Shown here piece after piece: positions 7,452 through 16,405 of a stretch of 44,386 bases of DNA. The notes beneath the pieces are model-generated. The model was not told the origin of the DNA. It worked only from the letters and a program-made list of their open reading frames with translations, and did no database searches. The DNA comes from CAYVTD01 sp964577665. GTDB taxonomy: Bacteria; Bacteroidota; Ignavibacteria; Kapaibacteriales; UBA2268. The translations under genes and the position numbers were made by a program. Every line of letters starts with the position of its first letter. Within the stretch, counting starts at the first letter, position 1. The stretch is taken from assembly GCA_964577665.1 (NCBI GenBank), contig CAZOBD010000010.1, forward strand, positions 1 to 44,386, read 5' to 3'.

Positions 7452-8429
7452 TTATACCGGAAGGGAAACCGTAAAAAAGGAGCCTTTTCCTATTTCAGAA
7501 TCCAGTTTAATTTCTCCGCCCAAAAGCATGGTGTTTTCTTTGGCTATTGAGAGTCCGATGCCAAGACCTCCTACGGCGTTAGCGCTGCTTTCCTCAGTCT
7601 GGGTAAAAAGGTCGAATACTTTTTCCTGATTCTCTGCCGCAATCCCGGCTCCGGTATCTTTTACATATATTTCCAGTATGCCGTTCTTTTTCTCATATCC
7701 TATTTCTATGTAACCTTTCGCCGTAAATTTCAAAGCATTTTCTATTAAAGTGCTCAGTATTTTCTCCAGTTTTCTTTTATCTGTATTTAGTGTTATATCT
7801 TCCTGCCCGGCATCATTCTTAAGATAAATCGGGATGTTTTTTTCTTTTGACTGGATACTGAATACAACATAAAGATCCTTAATGAGTTCATTTAAAGAAA
7901 AGTACTCTGATTCGATTTTGTGCTGTTTGGTCTCCAGCACTGATATTTCGAGTATATCATCAATTATCCGCAAAAGCTGTTTTCCGCTGTTTTTTATTAT
8001 TTCCGCATAGTATTTTTTTTCTTCGTGAGTGGTTTCGGGCTCATTCAGAAGCTGGGAAAATCCCATTATTGCATTGAGCGGAGTACGTATTTCATGAGTC
8101 ATGTTATTTAAAAACACGGATTTCAGCCGGCTGCTTTCCCGTATTTTTATTTCCGATTCATACTGTTTCTTCATTTCTCTGTAAATCAAAAAGAAAAGAA
8201 TTCCTGCAGTAACTACGATAAAAGCTGTTCCTTTATAAGTTTGTATTCTGCTGATAAGAAGCGGATTACGAAAGATGCCGTGTACAAGTTCATCGGAAAA
8301 AATAATATATAGAATGCCGAGAACCAGATAAATCCCGGCTATTTTCAAGGCTTTTTTATATACAGGACTTAGCATGTCTGTTGAATATTTATTATAAGAA
8401 CTTCTGAAATATGTCTTATTTGCTGTCAT
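7452..8429 (-). CDS. membrane-bound sensor histidine kinase
   Basis: This is a short histidine kinase (325 aa) with two membrane helices, about residues 30-46 and 66-83, enclosing a roughly 20-residue outer loop. The dimerisation/phosphoacceptor region has NNMTHEIRTPLNAIMGFSQL with His112. The ATP-binding domain has an N box (ENALKFT), G1 (DTGAGIA) and G2 (GGLGIGLSIA). All motifs needed for autophosphorylation are present. There is no PAS, HAMP or receiver domain and no adjacent response regulator, so it is an orphan. The signal is unknown. A later ATG at residue 19 is a possible alternative start. Confidence 0.9.
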   Translation of the reverse strand: MTANKTYFRSSYNKYSTDMLSPVYKKALKIAGIYLVLGILYIIFSDELVHGIFRNPLLISRIQTYKGTAFIVVTAGILFFLIYREMKKQYESEIKIRESSRLKSVFLNNMTHEIRTPLNAIMGFSQLLNEPETTHEEKKYYAEIIKNSGKQLLRIIDDILEISVLETKQHKIESEYFSLNELIKDLYVVFSIQSKEKNIPIYLKNDAGQEDITLNTDKRKLEKILSTLIENALKFTAKGYIEIGYEKKNGILEIYVKDTGAGIAAENQEKVFDLFTQTEESSANAVGGLGIGLSIAKENTMLLGGEIKLDSEIGKGSFFTVSLPV

Positions 8430-8502
8430 TCCTCACTTGCTGCGGAGCCGGAGGAAATATTAGACATATAAAACAAATCATATTTCATCTGTTCATTTTA
8501 AG

Positions 8503-8577
8503 CCCCACCCTAACCCTCCCCAAAGGGAGGGAATTCAATGATCTTGCTCCCTCCCCTTGGGGAGGGCCGGGGTGGGG
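8503..8577. repeat. GC-rich nested hairpin module
   Basis: Left arm 8503-8521 (CCCCACCCTAACCCTCCCC) pairs with right arm 8559-8577 at 17 of 19 positions. Each arm side also carries its own small CCCTCCCC...GGGGAGGG hairpin. Related modules occur at 10751-10824 and 24167-24268. The spacer 8430-8755 otherwise holds one dispersed-repeat core and no gene. Confidence 0.65.
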
Positions 8578-8628
8578 TCTCTTTCGGTTTTTCATTTACT
8601 TTTCTTCAATATATGGCAAACCTACCAA

Positions 8629-8687
8629 AAATAAACATCCCCTTGGGTGATTTTCTTAAAATCATGGACGTTTCATCTGTTTATTTT
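8629..8687 (-). repeat. dispersed repeat, core copy (reverse)
   Basis: Read on the plus strand it runs from AAATAAACATCCCCTTGG through GTGATTTTCTT to GGACGTTTCATCTG. That is the reverse complement of the core at 5139-5189 with a few changes. Confidence 0.7.
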
Positions 8688-8755
8688 TAACCGAAAATAA
8701 AAACTGTAATTTAGCAAAACATATTGTTACGGCTCTTATTTTCAATGAGTTTTTC

Positions 8756-10039
8756 CTAATCTGTTTCAGCCAGGACTTTTATTTCATCATTTGAGAGAAC
8801 CCTGCCGAAAATATAAAGATCATCAACGCCCCCTTTATAGTGAGTGCCGTTTGAGCTTACATGTCTTTTTGCAAGGAGCATTGTATAATCCGTAGCTCTG
8901 GGGAAAACAACCGAGTACTGCAATTCGAGGTTGCCATTGATGTACATGCGGCAGATATTTTCCTGATATGTAACCGCAATATGAGTCCATTGGTCTGTAG
9001 GAATTACTGCCTGACTGGTATTTAAAGAAAAAGAACTCCCGTCATAAAACTGAGTGGCTAAATTGCCTGTATTCAGTATGCTGATGGTAAAACTTTGTTT
9101 TTGCGGAGTTCCCCATCTTCCGATAATATCTATGTAATTTTTAAAAGCAACTCCGTAACCGGGTGAGGGTTTGACCCACATTGCATAAGTAAAAACGGGA
9201 ACATTGAATATATTGCTGTATGGGATCTCAGCATAAGAATTTTCATGACCGTTGAAGTGTATCGCAGAGTTTTCTCCACCTTTTCTGTCCTGTGTAAACA
9301 TGCCGCCGTAGTTTACTGCATCATAGCTGTTACCTGAAATATCAGTAGTATGGTTATCAAAAGAAAGCATAAGTATCAATTCATCCGTGTTAATACTGCC
9401 CACAGTATCGGCAGTTTTGAAGGTTGCAATCTGGCTTGTTGATACGGCGTTGTATTTGTCAAAAGCTTTCACCCGCCAAAAATATCTGGTATTTGGTTTA
9501 ACCTCGACATTGTCATATACGGTATCGCTTAGGTCTGAAGCTATGAGATTTGCAGGAGGATTGTTTTCATCGAAATACAATGAGTATTTGAGATCATCTC
9601 CGTTTGGATCGGTGCACTGCCAATATAGTTTTACGCTGCTCACGTGTACAATGCTGTTGTCTTTCGGGTTGAGCAGCTCCGGAGCCGTTGGAGGAATATT
9701 GGCAGATTCACCGGACTGCATTAATATAATAATATCAACGGCTCTTTCTTCGTTAGCGCCGGCAGGCGTTGCTTTGCTGATGTAATCTTTCAGTTCCGAA
9801 TGAATAATGTACTCGCCCTGGCTTGCTGCTCTGATTTGAAATTTTCCGTCTTTGTCTGTAAGACGTGTTTCGGTTGCAGGATCGGTATAGATATAAACAT
9901 CCTCAAGCGGAAGGCGGGTGTCGTAGTCCAGCACAGTCCCCCTTATCAGCAATCCTTCGTCATCGGCGGATGTGCTGTTGTCGCAGGAAAAAAGGGACAG
10001 AAGAAAAAATACAGCAAAGAATACAGATATACTTCTCAT
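8756..10039 (-). CDS. secreted lipoprotein with carboxypeptidase-regulatory, Fn3-like and LamG domains
   Basis: This 427-aa exported protein has a lipoprotein signal (FFLLSLFSC, Cys19). Residues about 30-110 form a carboxypeptidase-D regulatory-like beta sandwich (IRGTVLDYDTRLPLEDVYIY). Residues about 118-210 look like a fibronectin-III domain (PPTAPELLNPKDN ... NTRYFWRVKAFD). Residues about 220-427 form a LamG/concanavalin-type domain (SFDNHTTDISGN ... DDLYIFGRVLSNDEI). LamG domains usually bind sugars or act as adhesion modules. A GGGG tract about nine bases before the ATG is a fair ribosome-binding site. No catalytic residues are evident, so a surface-binding role is inferred. Confidence 0.8.
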   Translation of the reverse strand: MRSISVFFAVFFLLSLFSCDNSTSADDEGLLIRGTVLDYDTRLPLEDVYIYTDPATETRLTDKDGKFQIRAASQGEYIIHSELKDYISKATPAGANEERAVDIIILMQSGESANIPPTAPELLNPKDNSIVHVSSVKLYWQCTDPNGDDLKYSLYFDENNPPANLIASDLSDTVYDNVEVKPNTRYFWRVKAFDKYNAVSTSQIATFKTADTVGSINTDELILMLSFDNHTTDISGNSYDAVNYGGMFTQDRKGGENSAIHFNGHENSYAEIPYSNIFNVPVFTYAMWVKPSPGYGVAFKNYIDIIGRWGTPQKQSFTISILNTGNLATQFYDGSSFSLNTSQAVIPTDQWTHIAVTYQENICRMYINGNLELQYSVVFPRATDYTMLLAKRHVSSNGTHYKGGVDDLYIFGRVLSNDEIKVLAETD

Positions 10040-10212
10040 TTTGATATACCCCTTTTTAGTGAGAAATTTGCATAATGATATAATATAATAATATAATAAG
10101 AATTAAGCAAAAAAAAGAAATAAAAAATACAGTCATAGCATTTTTTTCAATAATTAATATGATTAATAGTCTAATTGCAATAGTAAGGTTAAAAATTATC
10201 GAAATATTGAAT

Positions 10213-10686
10213 ATGGAAAATATAAAAAAAATATTGGGAAATCCGTTAATTGTTTTATCTGCAAGGCTGATACTCGGCATGATATTCATTATGGCTGCTG
10301 CCGGTAAAATAGCTAATCCTGCAGTTTTTGCCCAGGAGATAAATAACTATGACATTATGCCGTATTTTACTATCAATATATTTGCACTGATACTTCCGTG
10401 GATAGAACTCATCTGCGGCTTGTTTCTCATTGGAGGAATAAGACTCCGCGCCAGCGCCGCCATTACAGGCGCCCTTTTGATTGTGTTCATCATAGCAGTT
10501 GCCTCCGCAATGGCACGAGGGCTAAATATAAGCTGCGGATGTTATTCCCATATTCAGGAGCAGCCCATAAGCTGGATGAAAATATTTGAAAACCTCGGGC
10601 AGCTTGCTCTTGCAGGTATTGTATTCTTTTTTCCGGTTAAGAAGTTTACTTTCGAAGAACTGGTTCTCAGAAATTCCGAAGGCTGA
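10213..10686 (+). CDS. DoxX/MauE-family membrane protein
   Basis: This is a four-helix inner-membrane protein of the DoxX/MauE superfamily, 157 aa from the chosen ATG. An in-frame ATG 18 codons upstream (10159) would add an atypical extension. Signature features are the RLILGMIFIMAAAGKIANP first helix and an ISCGCY motif after the third helix. The paired cysteines are typical of MauE-like members linked to thiol or quinone redox chemistry. No partner is adjacent. The precise substrate is unknown. A hairpin with a T-run at 10703-10738 follows the stop. Confidence 0.75.
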   Translation: MENIKKILGNPLIVLSARLILGMIFIMAAAGKIANPAVFAQEINNYDIMPYFTINIFALILPWIELICGLFLIGGIRLRASAAITGALLIVFIIAVASAMARGLNISCGCYSHIQEQPISWMKIFENLGQLALAGIVFFFPVKKFTFEELVLRNSEG

Positions 10687-10702
10687 TAACTTTCCGTTTC
10701 AA

Positions 10703-10738
10703 ATGTCCAACATCTGGCAGATGTTGGACATCTTTTTC
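10703..10738 (+). terminator. hairpin terminator after the DoxX gene
   Basis: The 13-bp hairpin module (ATGTCCAACATC...GATGTTGGACAT) is followed directly by TTTTT. It lies 17 bases after the DoxX stop, so it fits a rho-independent terminator. The same hairpin at 5086-5116 has no T-run, so terminator function here comes from context. Confidence 0.55.
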
Positions 10739-10750
10739 CTGCTGTTTCGA

Positions 10751-10824
10751 TCCCTCCCCAACCCTCCCTTACAAGTAAGGGAGGGAGGATCTCCCCTCCC
10801 CAAGAGGTGATTAAGGGGGTGTGT
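10751..10824. repeat. GC-rich nested hairpin module
   Basis: A perfect 11-bp stem (CCCTCCCTTAC at 10762-10772 with its complement at 10775-10785) sits inside longer C-rich and G-rich flanks. The outer CTCCCC and GGGGG tracts can also pair. It is the same class as 8503-8577. No gene lies in the spacer 10687-10992. Confidence 0.6.
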
Positions 10825-10887
10825 TCCTCATACGTGAGATTCTGAAACAATACTGAAACAAGCTTTCGGCACAGGGACAGAATGACA

Positions 10888-11010
10888 TTTCGCATCTCAT
10901 TCCCAAACTCCGATTTGGGAATGTGCTTTTCTTTCAAAACTCTGTTTTGCATTAACTCTCAAATAAACATCCCCTTGCGTGATTTTCCCGAATCATGGAC
11001 GTTTCATCTG
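10888..11010 (-). repeat. dispersed repeat, long copy (reverse), reaching into the EamA gene end
   Basis: This is the reverse complement of 4937-5052 over almost its whole length. It includes the ATTCCCAAACTCCGATTTGG hairpin at about 10900-10922 and the core at 10961-11010. The core's GATGAAACGTCCATGATT supplies the last codons and the TGA of the EamA transporter. Confidence 0.75.
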
Positions 11011-11880
11011 TCTGAAAAATATTCCGCCGATGATGAAAGCAAGTCCGGCAATTGAACTGAGGTAAATAGCTTCTCCCAGTATCAAAGCTATGAAAATCAA
11101 TGAGAGAAAGGGTGAGAGATAAATAAGGCTGGCAACGCCGGCAGTTGTTTCTGAATATTGCATTGCTTTCATCCAGAAAACAAATGTGATACCCATTTCA
11201 AACAAGCCGACATATATGCCTCCCAAGGCTGATTCAATATTTATTGCATGAATAAATTGAAATAACTCACCTGTTGCTATTACATAAATCAAAATATACA
11301 GAAATCCGAAAGCAAAGTTCATAAAAAGTTTAGTCAGTTCACGCCGTTTATCTTTCAGATTGAACAGCCAGAAAGCCGCCCAGATAAGTGAACTTGCCAG
11401 AGCCAGTATAATCCCTAAAGAATTTGAAAATTCTAATGAAGTGATTTTCCCTTTAGTAACTATTATAATAACACCAAAAAAGCTGATAAACAAACCGGTA
11501 ATGTCAATTACTCTTATTTTCTGTCCCAGTATAGGGACAGAAAGCAGAACAACAGCCACAGCCCATGTGTAGTTCAAAGTAAGCGCTTCCTGAGCAGGCA
11601 AAAGAGAATATGCCTCAAACAGAACCAAATAGTATAAAAATGGATTTAAAAAACCTAACACAGCAGACCGCCAGAGAGCACTTGGACTTAAATCGGGCTT
11701 TCCTTCTTTGCTGAGAACAAGAAAAATACTCAGAAAAATGAGTGAAACCGTAACAGCAGAAAGTAAAAGACCCGCCGGAGAAAAAATTTTCAGAGCTATC
11801 TTAAAGGCTGTTGCAACCGTTGACCAGCAAAGAACGGAAAGCAGAGCGAATAAATATGCTTTTGTCTGATTTTTTTTCAA
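10993..11880 (-). CDS. EamA/DMT-family transporter
   Basis: This 295-aa protein has about ten membrane helices arranged as two EamA repeats, as in the drug/metabolite transporter superfamily. Recognisable segments are the opening LFALLSVLCWSTVATAFKIA and, in the second half, ALASSLIWAAFWLFNLKDKR and SLIYLSPFLSLIFIALILGE. Family members export amino acids, nucleosides or small organics; the substrate cannot be read from the sequence. The last residues (RQMKRP) and the stop codon lie inside the dispersed repeat, so the native C terminus was probably altered by the repeat. It is divergent from the lipoprotein at 11978. Confidence 0.88.
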   Translation of the reverse strand: MKKNQTKAYLFALLSVLCWSTVATAFKIALKIFSPAGLLLSAVTVSLIFLSIFLVLSKEGKPDLSPSALWRSAVLGFLNPFLYYLVLFEAYSLLPAQEALTLNYTWAVAVVLLSVPILGQKIRVIDITGLFISFFGVIIIVTKGKITSLEFSNSLGIILALASSLIWAAFWLFNLKDKRRELTKLFMNFAFGFLYILIYVIATGELFQFIHAINIESALGGIYVGLFEMGITFVFWMKAMQYSETTAGVASLIYLSPFLSLIFIALILGEAIYLSSIAGLAFIIGGIFFRQMKRP

Positions 11881-11913
11881 TTTTTCAGATACTTATGATA
11901 ATTCTGTAACATT

Positions 11914-11942
11914 TTGACGTTTCATTTGTCAATATACATAAT
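11914..11942 (+). promoter_or_regulatory. sigma70-like promoter for the lipoprotein gene
   Basis: TTGACG (11914-11919) and CATAAT (11937-11942) are separated by exactly 17 bases. This predicts a transcript start about 29 bases before the ATG at 11978. The -35 part overlaps a short fragment like the dispersed repeat (GACGTTTCATTTGTC). It also forms a TTGAC...GTCAA inverted repeat. Confidence 0.5.
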
Positions 11943-11977
11943 GAAATTTTGTTTTTAAAAAAAATTACTCCGGAAAC

Positions 11978-12778
11978 ATGAAAAAGATTATATTAATTGC
12001 AGCGATTTCATTAATACTGACTGGATGCGAAACTGCAAACGAACCAAACCCTCTTCCCGAAAAGGATTACATGCCTCTTGCCGCCGGTAATTACTGGATT
12101 TACAAAACTTATGAGATAAACTCTGATTTTTTTCCGGTCAGCGGCACCGAGAATACAGATTCAATTGTAGTTGAAAAATCATATCGGCTAATGGGATTAA
12201 AAGCTTATGAAACGGTGGTTTACAGAAATAATTCACCGATTGATACTATTTGGTTCGGAAAGTGGGAAGAAGAGATACATCAACTTTTTACTAAAAAGAT
12301 GACAAATATCCCATTTATGCCGGATACATGGTTTCGCATAGCAGATTTCAATTCCGATGAATGGCACGTTTACGATACAAAAAGAATAAATATTGCTCTG
12401 CCTTTTGAAGGCGGTACGGTTACCGATAATGAAGCACGTTACACATACAACAGCGAATACATTGCCGAAGAAATGATAAACATTGACACGGCTAGGGTTC
12501 TTGCCCATAAGTTTACTTTAAAGCCGGACAGGATATATACTTTCGATTCCCTTTTTGTTGACACCGTGAATAATGAGAAGGTACTTTCGACAATAACTAT
12601 TACAAAAAAACAGTACATACACCGCTGGTTCTCTAACAAAATAGGCATGGTTCGCTATCAAAAAGACCCCTATGCCGTAATCTACAAATCAAAGCCCCGC
12701 GTATGGTCTTTTCCCGGCAAGACAGAGCATTACCACGGTTTCGTAATGGAACTTAAGCATTTCGGCTTAAAACAATAG
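11978..12778 (+). CDS. lipoprotein of unknown function
   Basis: This 266-aa exported protein has a clean lipoprotein signal (KKIILIAAISLILTGC, Cys17). The mature part is beta-rich and aromatic. It begins with YMPLAAGNYWIYKTYEI, a phrase common in uncharacterised FCB-group lipoproteins that carry repeated strands. No catalytic motif or named domain was recognised. It has its own predicted promoter and terminator, so it is probably monocistronic. It would sit on the periplasmic side of the inner or outer membrane. Confidence 0.7.
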   Translation: MKKIILIAAISLILTGCETANEPNPLPEKDYMPLAAGNYWIYKTYEINSDFFPVSGTENTDSIVVEKSYRLMGLKAYETVVYRNNSPIDTIWFGKWEEEIHQLFTKKMTNIPFMPDTWFRIADFNSDEWHVYDTKRINIALPFEGGTVTDNEARYTYNSEYIAEEMINIDTARVLAHKFTLKPDRIYTFDSLFVDTVNNEKVLSTITITKKQYIHRWFSNKIGMVRYQKDPYAVIYKSKPRVWSFPGKTEHYHGFVMELKHFGLKQ

Positions 12779-12783
12779 GCATC

Positions 12784-12812
12784 GCTGTTTTTTTTGAACA
12801 GCCGCCTTTTTC
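12784..12812 (+). terminator. terminator after the lipoprotein gene
   Basis: GCTGTT (12784-12789) pairs with AACAGC (12797-12802). A further GGC/GCC pairing is possible around a bulge. The hairpin is followed by CGCCTTTTTCTT, and it starts six bases after the stop codon. Confidence 0.55.
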
Positions 12813-12987
12813 TTAAAATCAAAATAATCGATAGAAGAGAACCATATTTCAACAAGTTCAATGCACCGCATTTCCAAAAGAGTAAGATTACCATATTTCC
12901 TTTCCCTTCGGGTAAGTGCCGGGGGTGGGGTTTCTACGAGTTATAAATAATTACAATTTTGGGTTCAACAGTCTCTTAAGCAAAATA

Positions 12988-13941
12988 CTATTTTGGTATA
13001 GGTTTAGGCTGCAGGTCTTCGGGATTAGGCTCCCGCAGCAAATCAATAAGAGCAGGCTTTAGCTCGGGAAACCTAAATTCAAACCCTTTTTCCAAAGCCT
13101 TCTCAGGGACGACTCTCTGACTTACGAGCAGCATTGAGGCAGATTCTCCCAAGAGCATTTTCAATGCAAAAGAGGGGACTTTGAAAATAGAAGGTCTATA
13201 GAGAGCATCACCGAGGTCTTCTGCAAAATGCTTCATTTTCACTGGATTTGGAGCCGTGCAGTTGAAAGCTCCCATGCACTCATCATTTTCTATGAAGAAA
13301 ACAATCAAGTCCGTCAAATCCTCAATATGTATCCATGACATCCATTGCTCTCCGCTGCCAATGCTGCCGCCGACAAACAATTTAAACGGTGTCGTTAGTT
13401 TGTCGAGCGCTCCTTCGTTCTTATCCAAAACCAATCCTATTCTGCAAAGAACTGTTCTTGCGGCATTTTCCGCTTTTAAGGCTTCCTGCTCCCATTTTTT
13501 GCAGACTTCAGCAAGGAAATCATCTCCGGGATTTGAATCTTCCTTTACGAGAGCATTGCCCGTATTGCCGTAGTAGCCGACAGCAGAACCGGAAATAAAA
13601 ACAGATGGAGGATTGTCAGAATTTAATATATGTTCGGAAAATGCAGAGGTTGTATCAGTGCGGCTTTTTATTATTTTTTCTTTATATCCATCGGTCCATT
13701 TTTGGTCTGCCAGAGAAGCTCCCGCGAGATTAACCACGACTTCATAGTCGTCAATAGTAAAATTTTCACCGGAGAGAAAATCATCAAACAGGATATATTT
13801 TTCAACTCCTTTTTGAAAGTTAAATTTCTTTCGGGGAGGATCGCGTGAAATAGCATGAGATTTCCATCCGAGCGCATCAAATTTTCGGATTAGCGCGCTT
13901 CCTATCATGCCTGTTCCGCCTGATATTATGATTTTTTTCAT
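12988..13941 (-). CDS. TIGR01777-family NAD(P)-dependent epimerase/oxidoreductase
   Basis: This is a short-chain dehydrogenase-like protein (317 aa) of the YfcH/SDR39U1 family. The N-terminal Rossmann motif is SGGTGMIGSALIRKF. The family signature ISGSAVGYYGNTG lies at about residues 116-128. A C-terminal DUF1731-like region (SQRVVPEKALEKGFEFRFPE) completes the architecture at normal length. The physiological substrate of the family is unknown. Its ATG lies one base after the glgA stop (TGAcATG), so it is probably translated by re-initiation and shares a transcript with glgA. Confidence 0.88.
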   Translation of the reverse strand: MKKIIISGGTGMIGSALIRKFDALGWKSHAISRDPPRKKFNFQKGVEKYILFDDFLSGENFTIDDYEVVVNLAGASLADQKWTDGYKEKIIKSRTDTTSAFSEHILNSDNPPSVFISGSAVGYYGNTGNALVKEDSNPGDDFLAEVCKKWEQEALKAENAARTVLCRIGLVLDKNEGALDKLTTPFKLFVGGSIGSGEQWMSWIHIEDLTDLIVFFIENDECMGAFNCTAPNPVKMKHFAEDLGDALYRPSIFKVPSFALKMLLGESASMLLVSQRVVPEKALEKGFEFRFPELKPALIDLLREPNPEDLQPKPIPK

Positions 13942-13942
13942 G

Positions 13943-15418
13943 TCAGTATCCTCCCGCTTTATCTTTAGCCCATTGAAACACCTTTAGATATTCCATGGCA
14001 GATTTCCTTGAAGAAAAATCCTTCAGCATGCCGTTTTTGCGTACTATATCCCAGTGGGGTTGTTTATTGTATATACTGAGAGCCCGCCTCATAGCATAAG
14101 ACATATCGTCTGAACTAAAATGCCAGAAAACAAAACCTGTCTCTTCGCCGGTGCCGGGTATGTATTCCTGCACTGTATCGGCAAGCCCTCCCGTGGAGCG
14201 GACTATCGGCACGGTACCGTATTTCAGAGCATACATCTGAGTCAGCCCGCAGGGTTCGAAACGGGAGGGTACCATGAAGAAGTCCGATGAAGCAATTATT
14301 CTGTGTGCAAGCTGTTCGTTATACCCGATATACACAAAAACGTTCTTGGGATATTTCCAGCTCAAATAATTAAGATAATCAACATAATACTGCTCGCCGG
14401 AGCCGAGCAGAGCAAATCTGATTTTATTTTCCGAAAGATAATGCTCAAGACATCCCATCAGCAGATCAATACCTTTCTGATGTGCAAGGCGGGATACCAT
14501 ACCAAAAAGAGGTATTTCGGGATTGTCTTTTTCTCTTATGCCCCTTTCTTTAAGAAATTTAATTTTGTTTTCTTTTTTGTCTTCAATTCTTGCCAGTGAA
14601 TAAGGAGTGTAAATGTGATTATCAGTCATCGGATTCCAAACGCCGTAGTCCACTCCGTTTAAAATGCCTATCAGGTCTCCCGATTTTGCATTTAAAACCT
14701 CGTGCAGACCCTCGCCGTATTCGGGGCGTCGTATTTCATGAGAGTATGAAGGACTTACGGTAGTGATTTTGTCGGCAAACATGATTCCCGTTTTCATGGC
14801 ATTAACGGCGCCCTGATGCTCAAACCACGAACCCGTATATGCTTCCTTCATGCCGAAACCGCTGTATTCCATAGCTCTTGCAGGATTAAATTTACCCTGA
14901 TAAGCAAGGTTATGAATTGTGAAAACGCCCCCGGCAGCAGAAAAACGGGGATCGAACCGATACCATGATTTCAGAAAAGCCATTGTGAAAGCTGCGTGAT
15001 AATCATGCGCATGGATTATGTCGGGATTGAAATCCAGCGCTTTAGCGGCTTCAAAGACTGCGCGGCTGAAAAAAATAAAACGGCGGTCATTGTCGGGATA
15101 TTCACTCCCGTCGCCGTAAATGCCCGGACGGTTGAAATAATCATTGTTTTCAATCAAATATACGGGAGTATTTGAGCCGGGAAAAGTACCCTGCCAGAGA
15201 TGCCCGAATTCCATCCACCCTCCCATAGGGACATAAAGCACAAGAAATGTAGGTCTGAAGCCGTAATATGCGGTATCGACAGATGCATATTTCGGCATGA
15301 TAACCACAGGGTTCTGCCCGAGTTTCTGCCATTCCACAGGCAGATAAGCCGCCACATCAGCCAGTCCTCCGGCTTTTGCAAAAGGAGCCGCTTCCGCGGT
15401 TGCTGTTAAGATATTCAT
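13943..15418 (-). CDS. glgA: glycogen synthase (ADP-glucose type, GT5)
   Basis: This enzyme transfers glucose from ADP-glucose to the end of a growing alpha-1,4-glucan, making glycogen in the cytoplasm. At 491 aa it has the usual length. The ADP-glucose-binding KAGGL motif is at residues 15-19. The C-terminal GT-B domain carries SRFEPCGLTQMYALKYGTVP and the STGGL motif that bind the nucleotide sugar and the acceptor. A GGGAG sequence five bases before the ATG supports the start. It is followed by the TIGR01777 epimerase with one base between. No other glycogen gene is in the window. Confidence 0.95.
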   Translation of the reverse strand: MNILTATAEAAPFAKAGGLADVAAYLPVEWQKLGQNPVVIMPKYASVDTAYYGFRPTFLVLYVPMGGWMEFGHLWQGTFPGSNTPVYLIENNDYFNRPGIYGDGSEYPDNDRRFIFFSRAVFEAAKALDFNPDIIHAHDYHAAFTMAFLKSWYRFDPRFSAAGGVFTIHNLAYQGKFNPARAMEYSGFGMKEAYTGSWFEHQGAVNAMKTGIMFADKITTVSPSYSHEIRRPEYGEGLHEVLNAKSGDLIGILNGVDYGVWNPMTDNHIYTPYSLARIEDKKENKIKFLKERGIREKDNPEIPLFGMVSRLAHQKGIDLLMGCLEHYLSENKIRFALLGSGEQYYVDYLNYLSWKYPKNVFVYIGYNEQLAHRIIASSDFFMVPSRFEPCGLTQMYALKYGTVPIVRSTGGLADTVQEYIPGTGEETGFVFWHFSSDDMSYAMRRALSIYNKQPHWDIVRKNGMLKDFSSRKSAMEYLKVFQWAKDKAGGY

Positions 15419-15533
15419 ATTCTCCCGTTATTTTTTCCTAAAGTATAAAAAAACGAACAAATAAGATAATTATTCAAAAACCACGAAAAAATTCGTTTTT
15501 TTAAAATTTTTTATTAAGTTTGTGTTAACTTGT

Positions 15534-16388
15534 TCATTGAAACTTAATACCGTCAGGCGGACACAAATGCAATCTGTATTTATTTAATTGTTTTATGGAG
15601 AATTGAGCCTGATATTCATTTGTAAAAAATCCGTAAAGCGCGGAGCCGCTTCCGGACATTAACGCAAATGCTGCACCGCAGTTGTAAAGAGTCTCTTTTA
15701 TTTCTTTCAGCTCCGGAAACTTTTTAAATGCAGATTCCTCAAAATCATTTCTGATATTGTTTTTCAGAAGTGATGCATCATGGACAGATGCCGACAGGAT
15801 TTCTTTCAAATCGGAAGGTTCGGTCATTGTTTCATCTCTGTTCAGCGAAAAGTACGCTTCTTTCGTGGAGATGCTTAAACCCGGCATGACAATAAGTGTC
15901 CAAAAAGGCAGAGACAGGTCGAAATATTCGAGGATTTCGCCTCTCCCTCTGCCGAGTGCAAAACCTTTTTTTAAAAAAAAGGGGACATCAGAGCCGAGGT
16001 CAGACGCAATCGTAATAAGAGCGACAGGATTTTCCGGCAGATGCCAGAGCTTAGAAAGCAAGAGCAGAGCAGATGCGGCATCGGAACTTCCGCCGCCGAG
16101 TCCGCCGCCGGCAGAAATTCGTTTTTCTATATATATTGCCGCACCTTGAGGTACGTCATAAAATATTTTCAGCGCCAGTGCGGCTTTATAGACTAAGTTT
16201 TCACTCATGGGTATGCCTAAAGAGGGCTTGCAGACAACTTTTATTTCATTAGATTTTTCGGCGCTGATTTCGTCGCAAAGGCATAACGGAGCAAATACGG
16301 TGTTTATTTCATGATAGCCGTCTGCTCTTTTACCGAGGACTTCAAGCCCTATGTTGATTTTGGCGAAAGCTTTTATTTTTAATAACAT
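15534..16388 (-). CDS. ispE: 4-diphosphocytidyl-2-C-methyl-D-erythritol kinase
   Basis: IspE phosphorylates CDP-methylerythritol with ATP in the non-mevalonate (MEP) pathway to isoprenoid precursors. It is a GHMP kinase. The N-terminal strand KAFAKINIGLEVLGKRADGYHE is characteristic, and the ATP-binding loop GGGLGGGSSDAASAL is intact at about residues 98-112. A late GSGSALYGFF motif is also present. I chose the ATG at 16388 (284 aa). The frame stays open to an ATG at 16436, but that would overlap the divergent gene and add a non-conserved extension. The start is only 17 bases from that of the opposite gene. Confidence 0.93.
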   Translation of the reverse strand: MLLKIKAFAKINIGLEVLGKRADGYHEINTVFAPLCLCDEISAEKSNEIKVVCKPSLGIPMSENLVYKAALALKIFYDVPQGAAIYIEKRISAGGGLGGGSSDAASALLLLSKLWHLPENPVALITIASDLGSDVPFFLKKGFALGRGRGEILEYFDLSLPFWTLIVMPGLSISTKEAYFSLNRDETMTEPSDLKEILSASVHDASLLKNNIRNDFEESAFKKFPELKEIKETLYNCGAAFALMSGSGSALYGFFTNEYQAQFSIKQLNKYRLHLCPPDGIKFQ

Positions 16389-16405
16389 TGCCGAAAAGGA
16401 AAAAA

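Noticed and set aside
10554..10952. Minus-strand 132-codon frame
   Set aside because: It runs through the end of the DoxX gene antisense and then through hairpin and repeat modules. There is no domain and no conservation signal visible.
15483..15503. Terminator between ispE and glgA
   Set aside because: The ACGAA/TTCGT stem is only five pairs, and its longer T-run serves the plus strand, where no gene ends.
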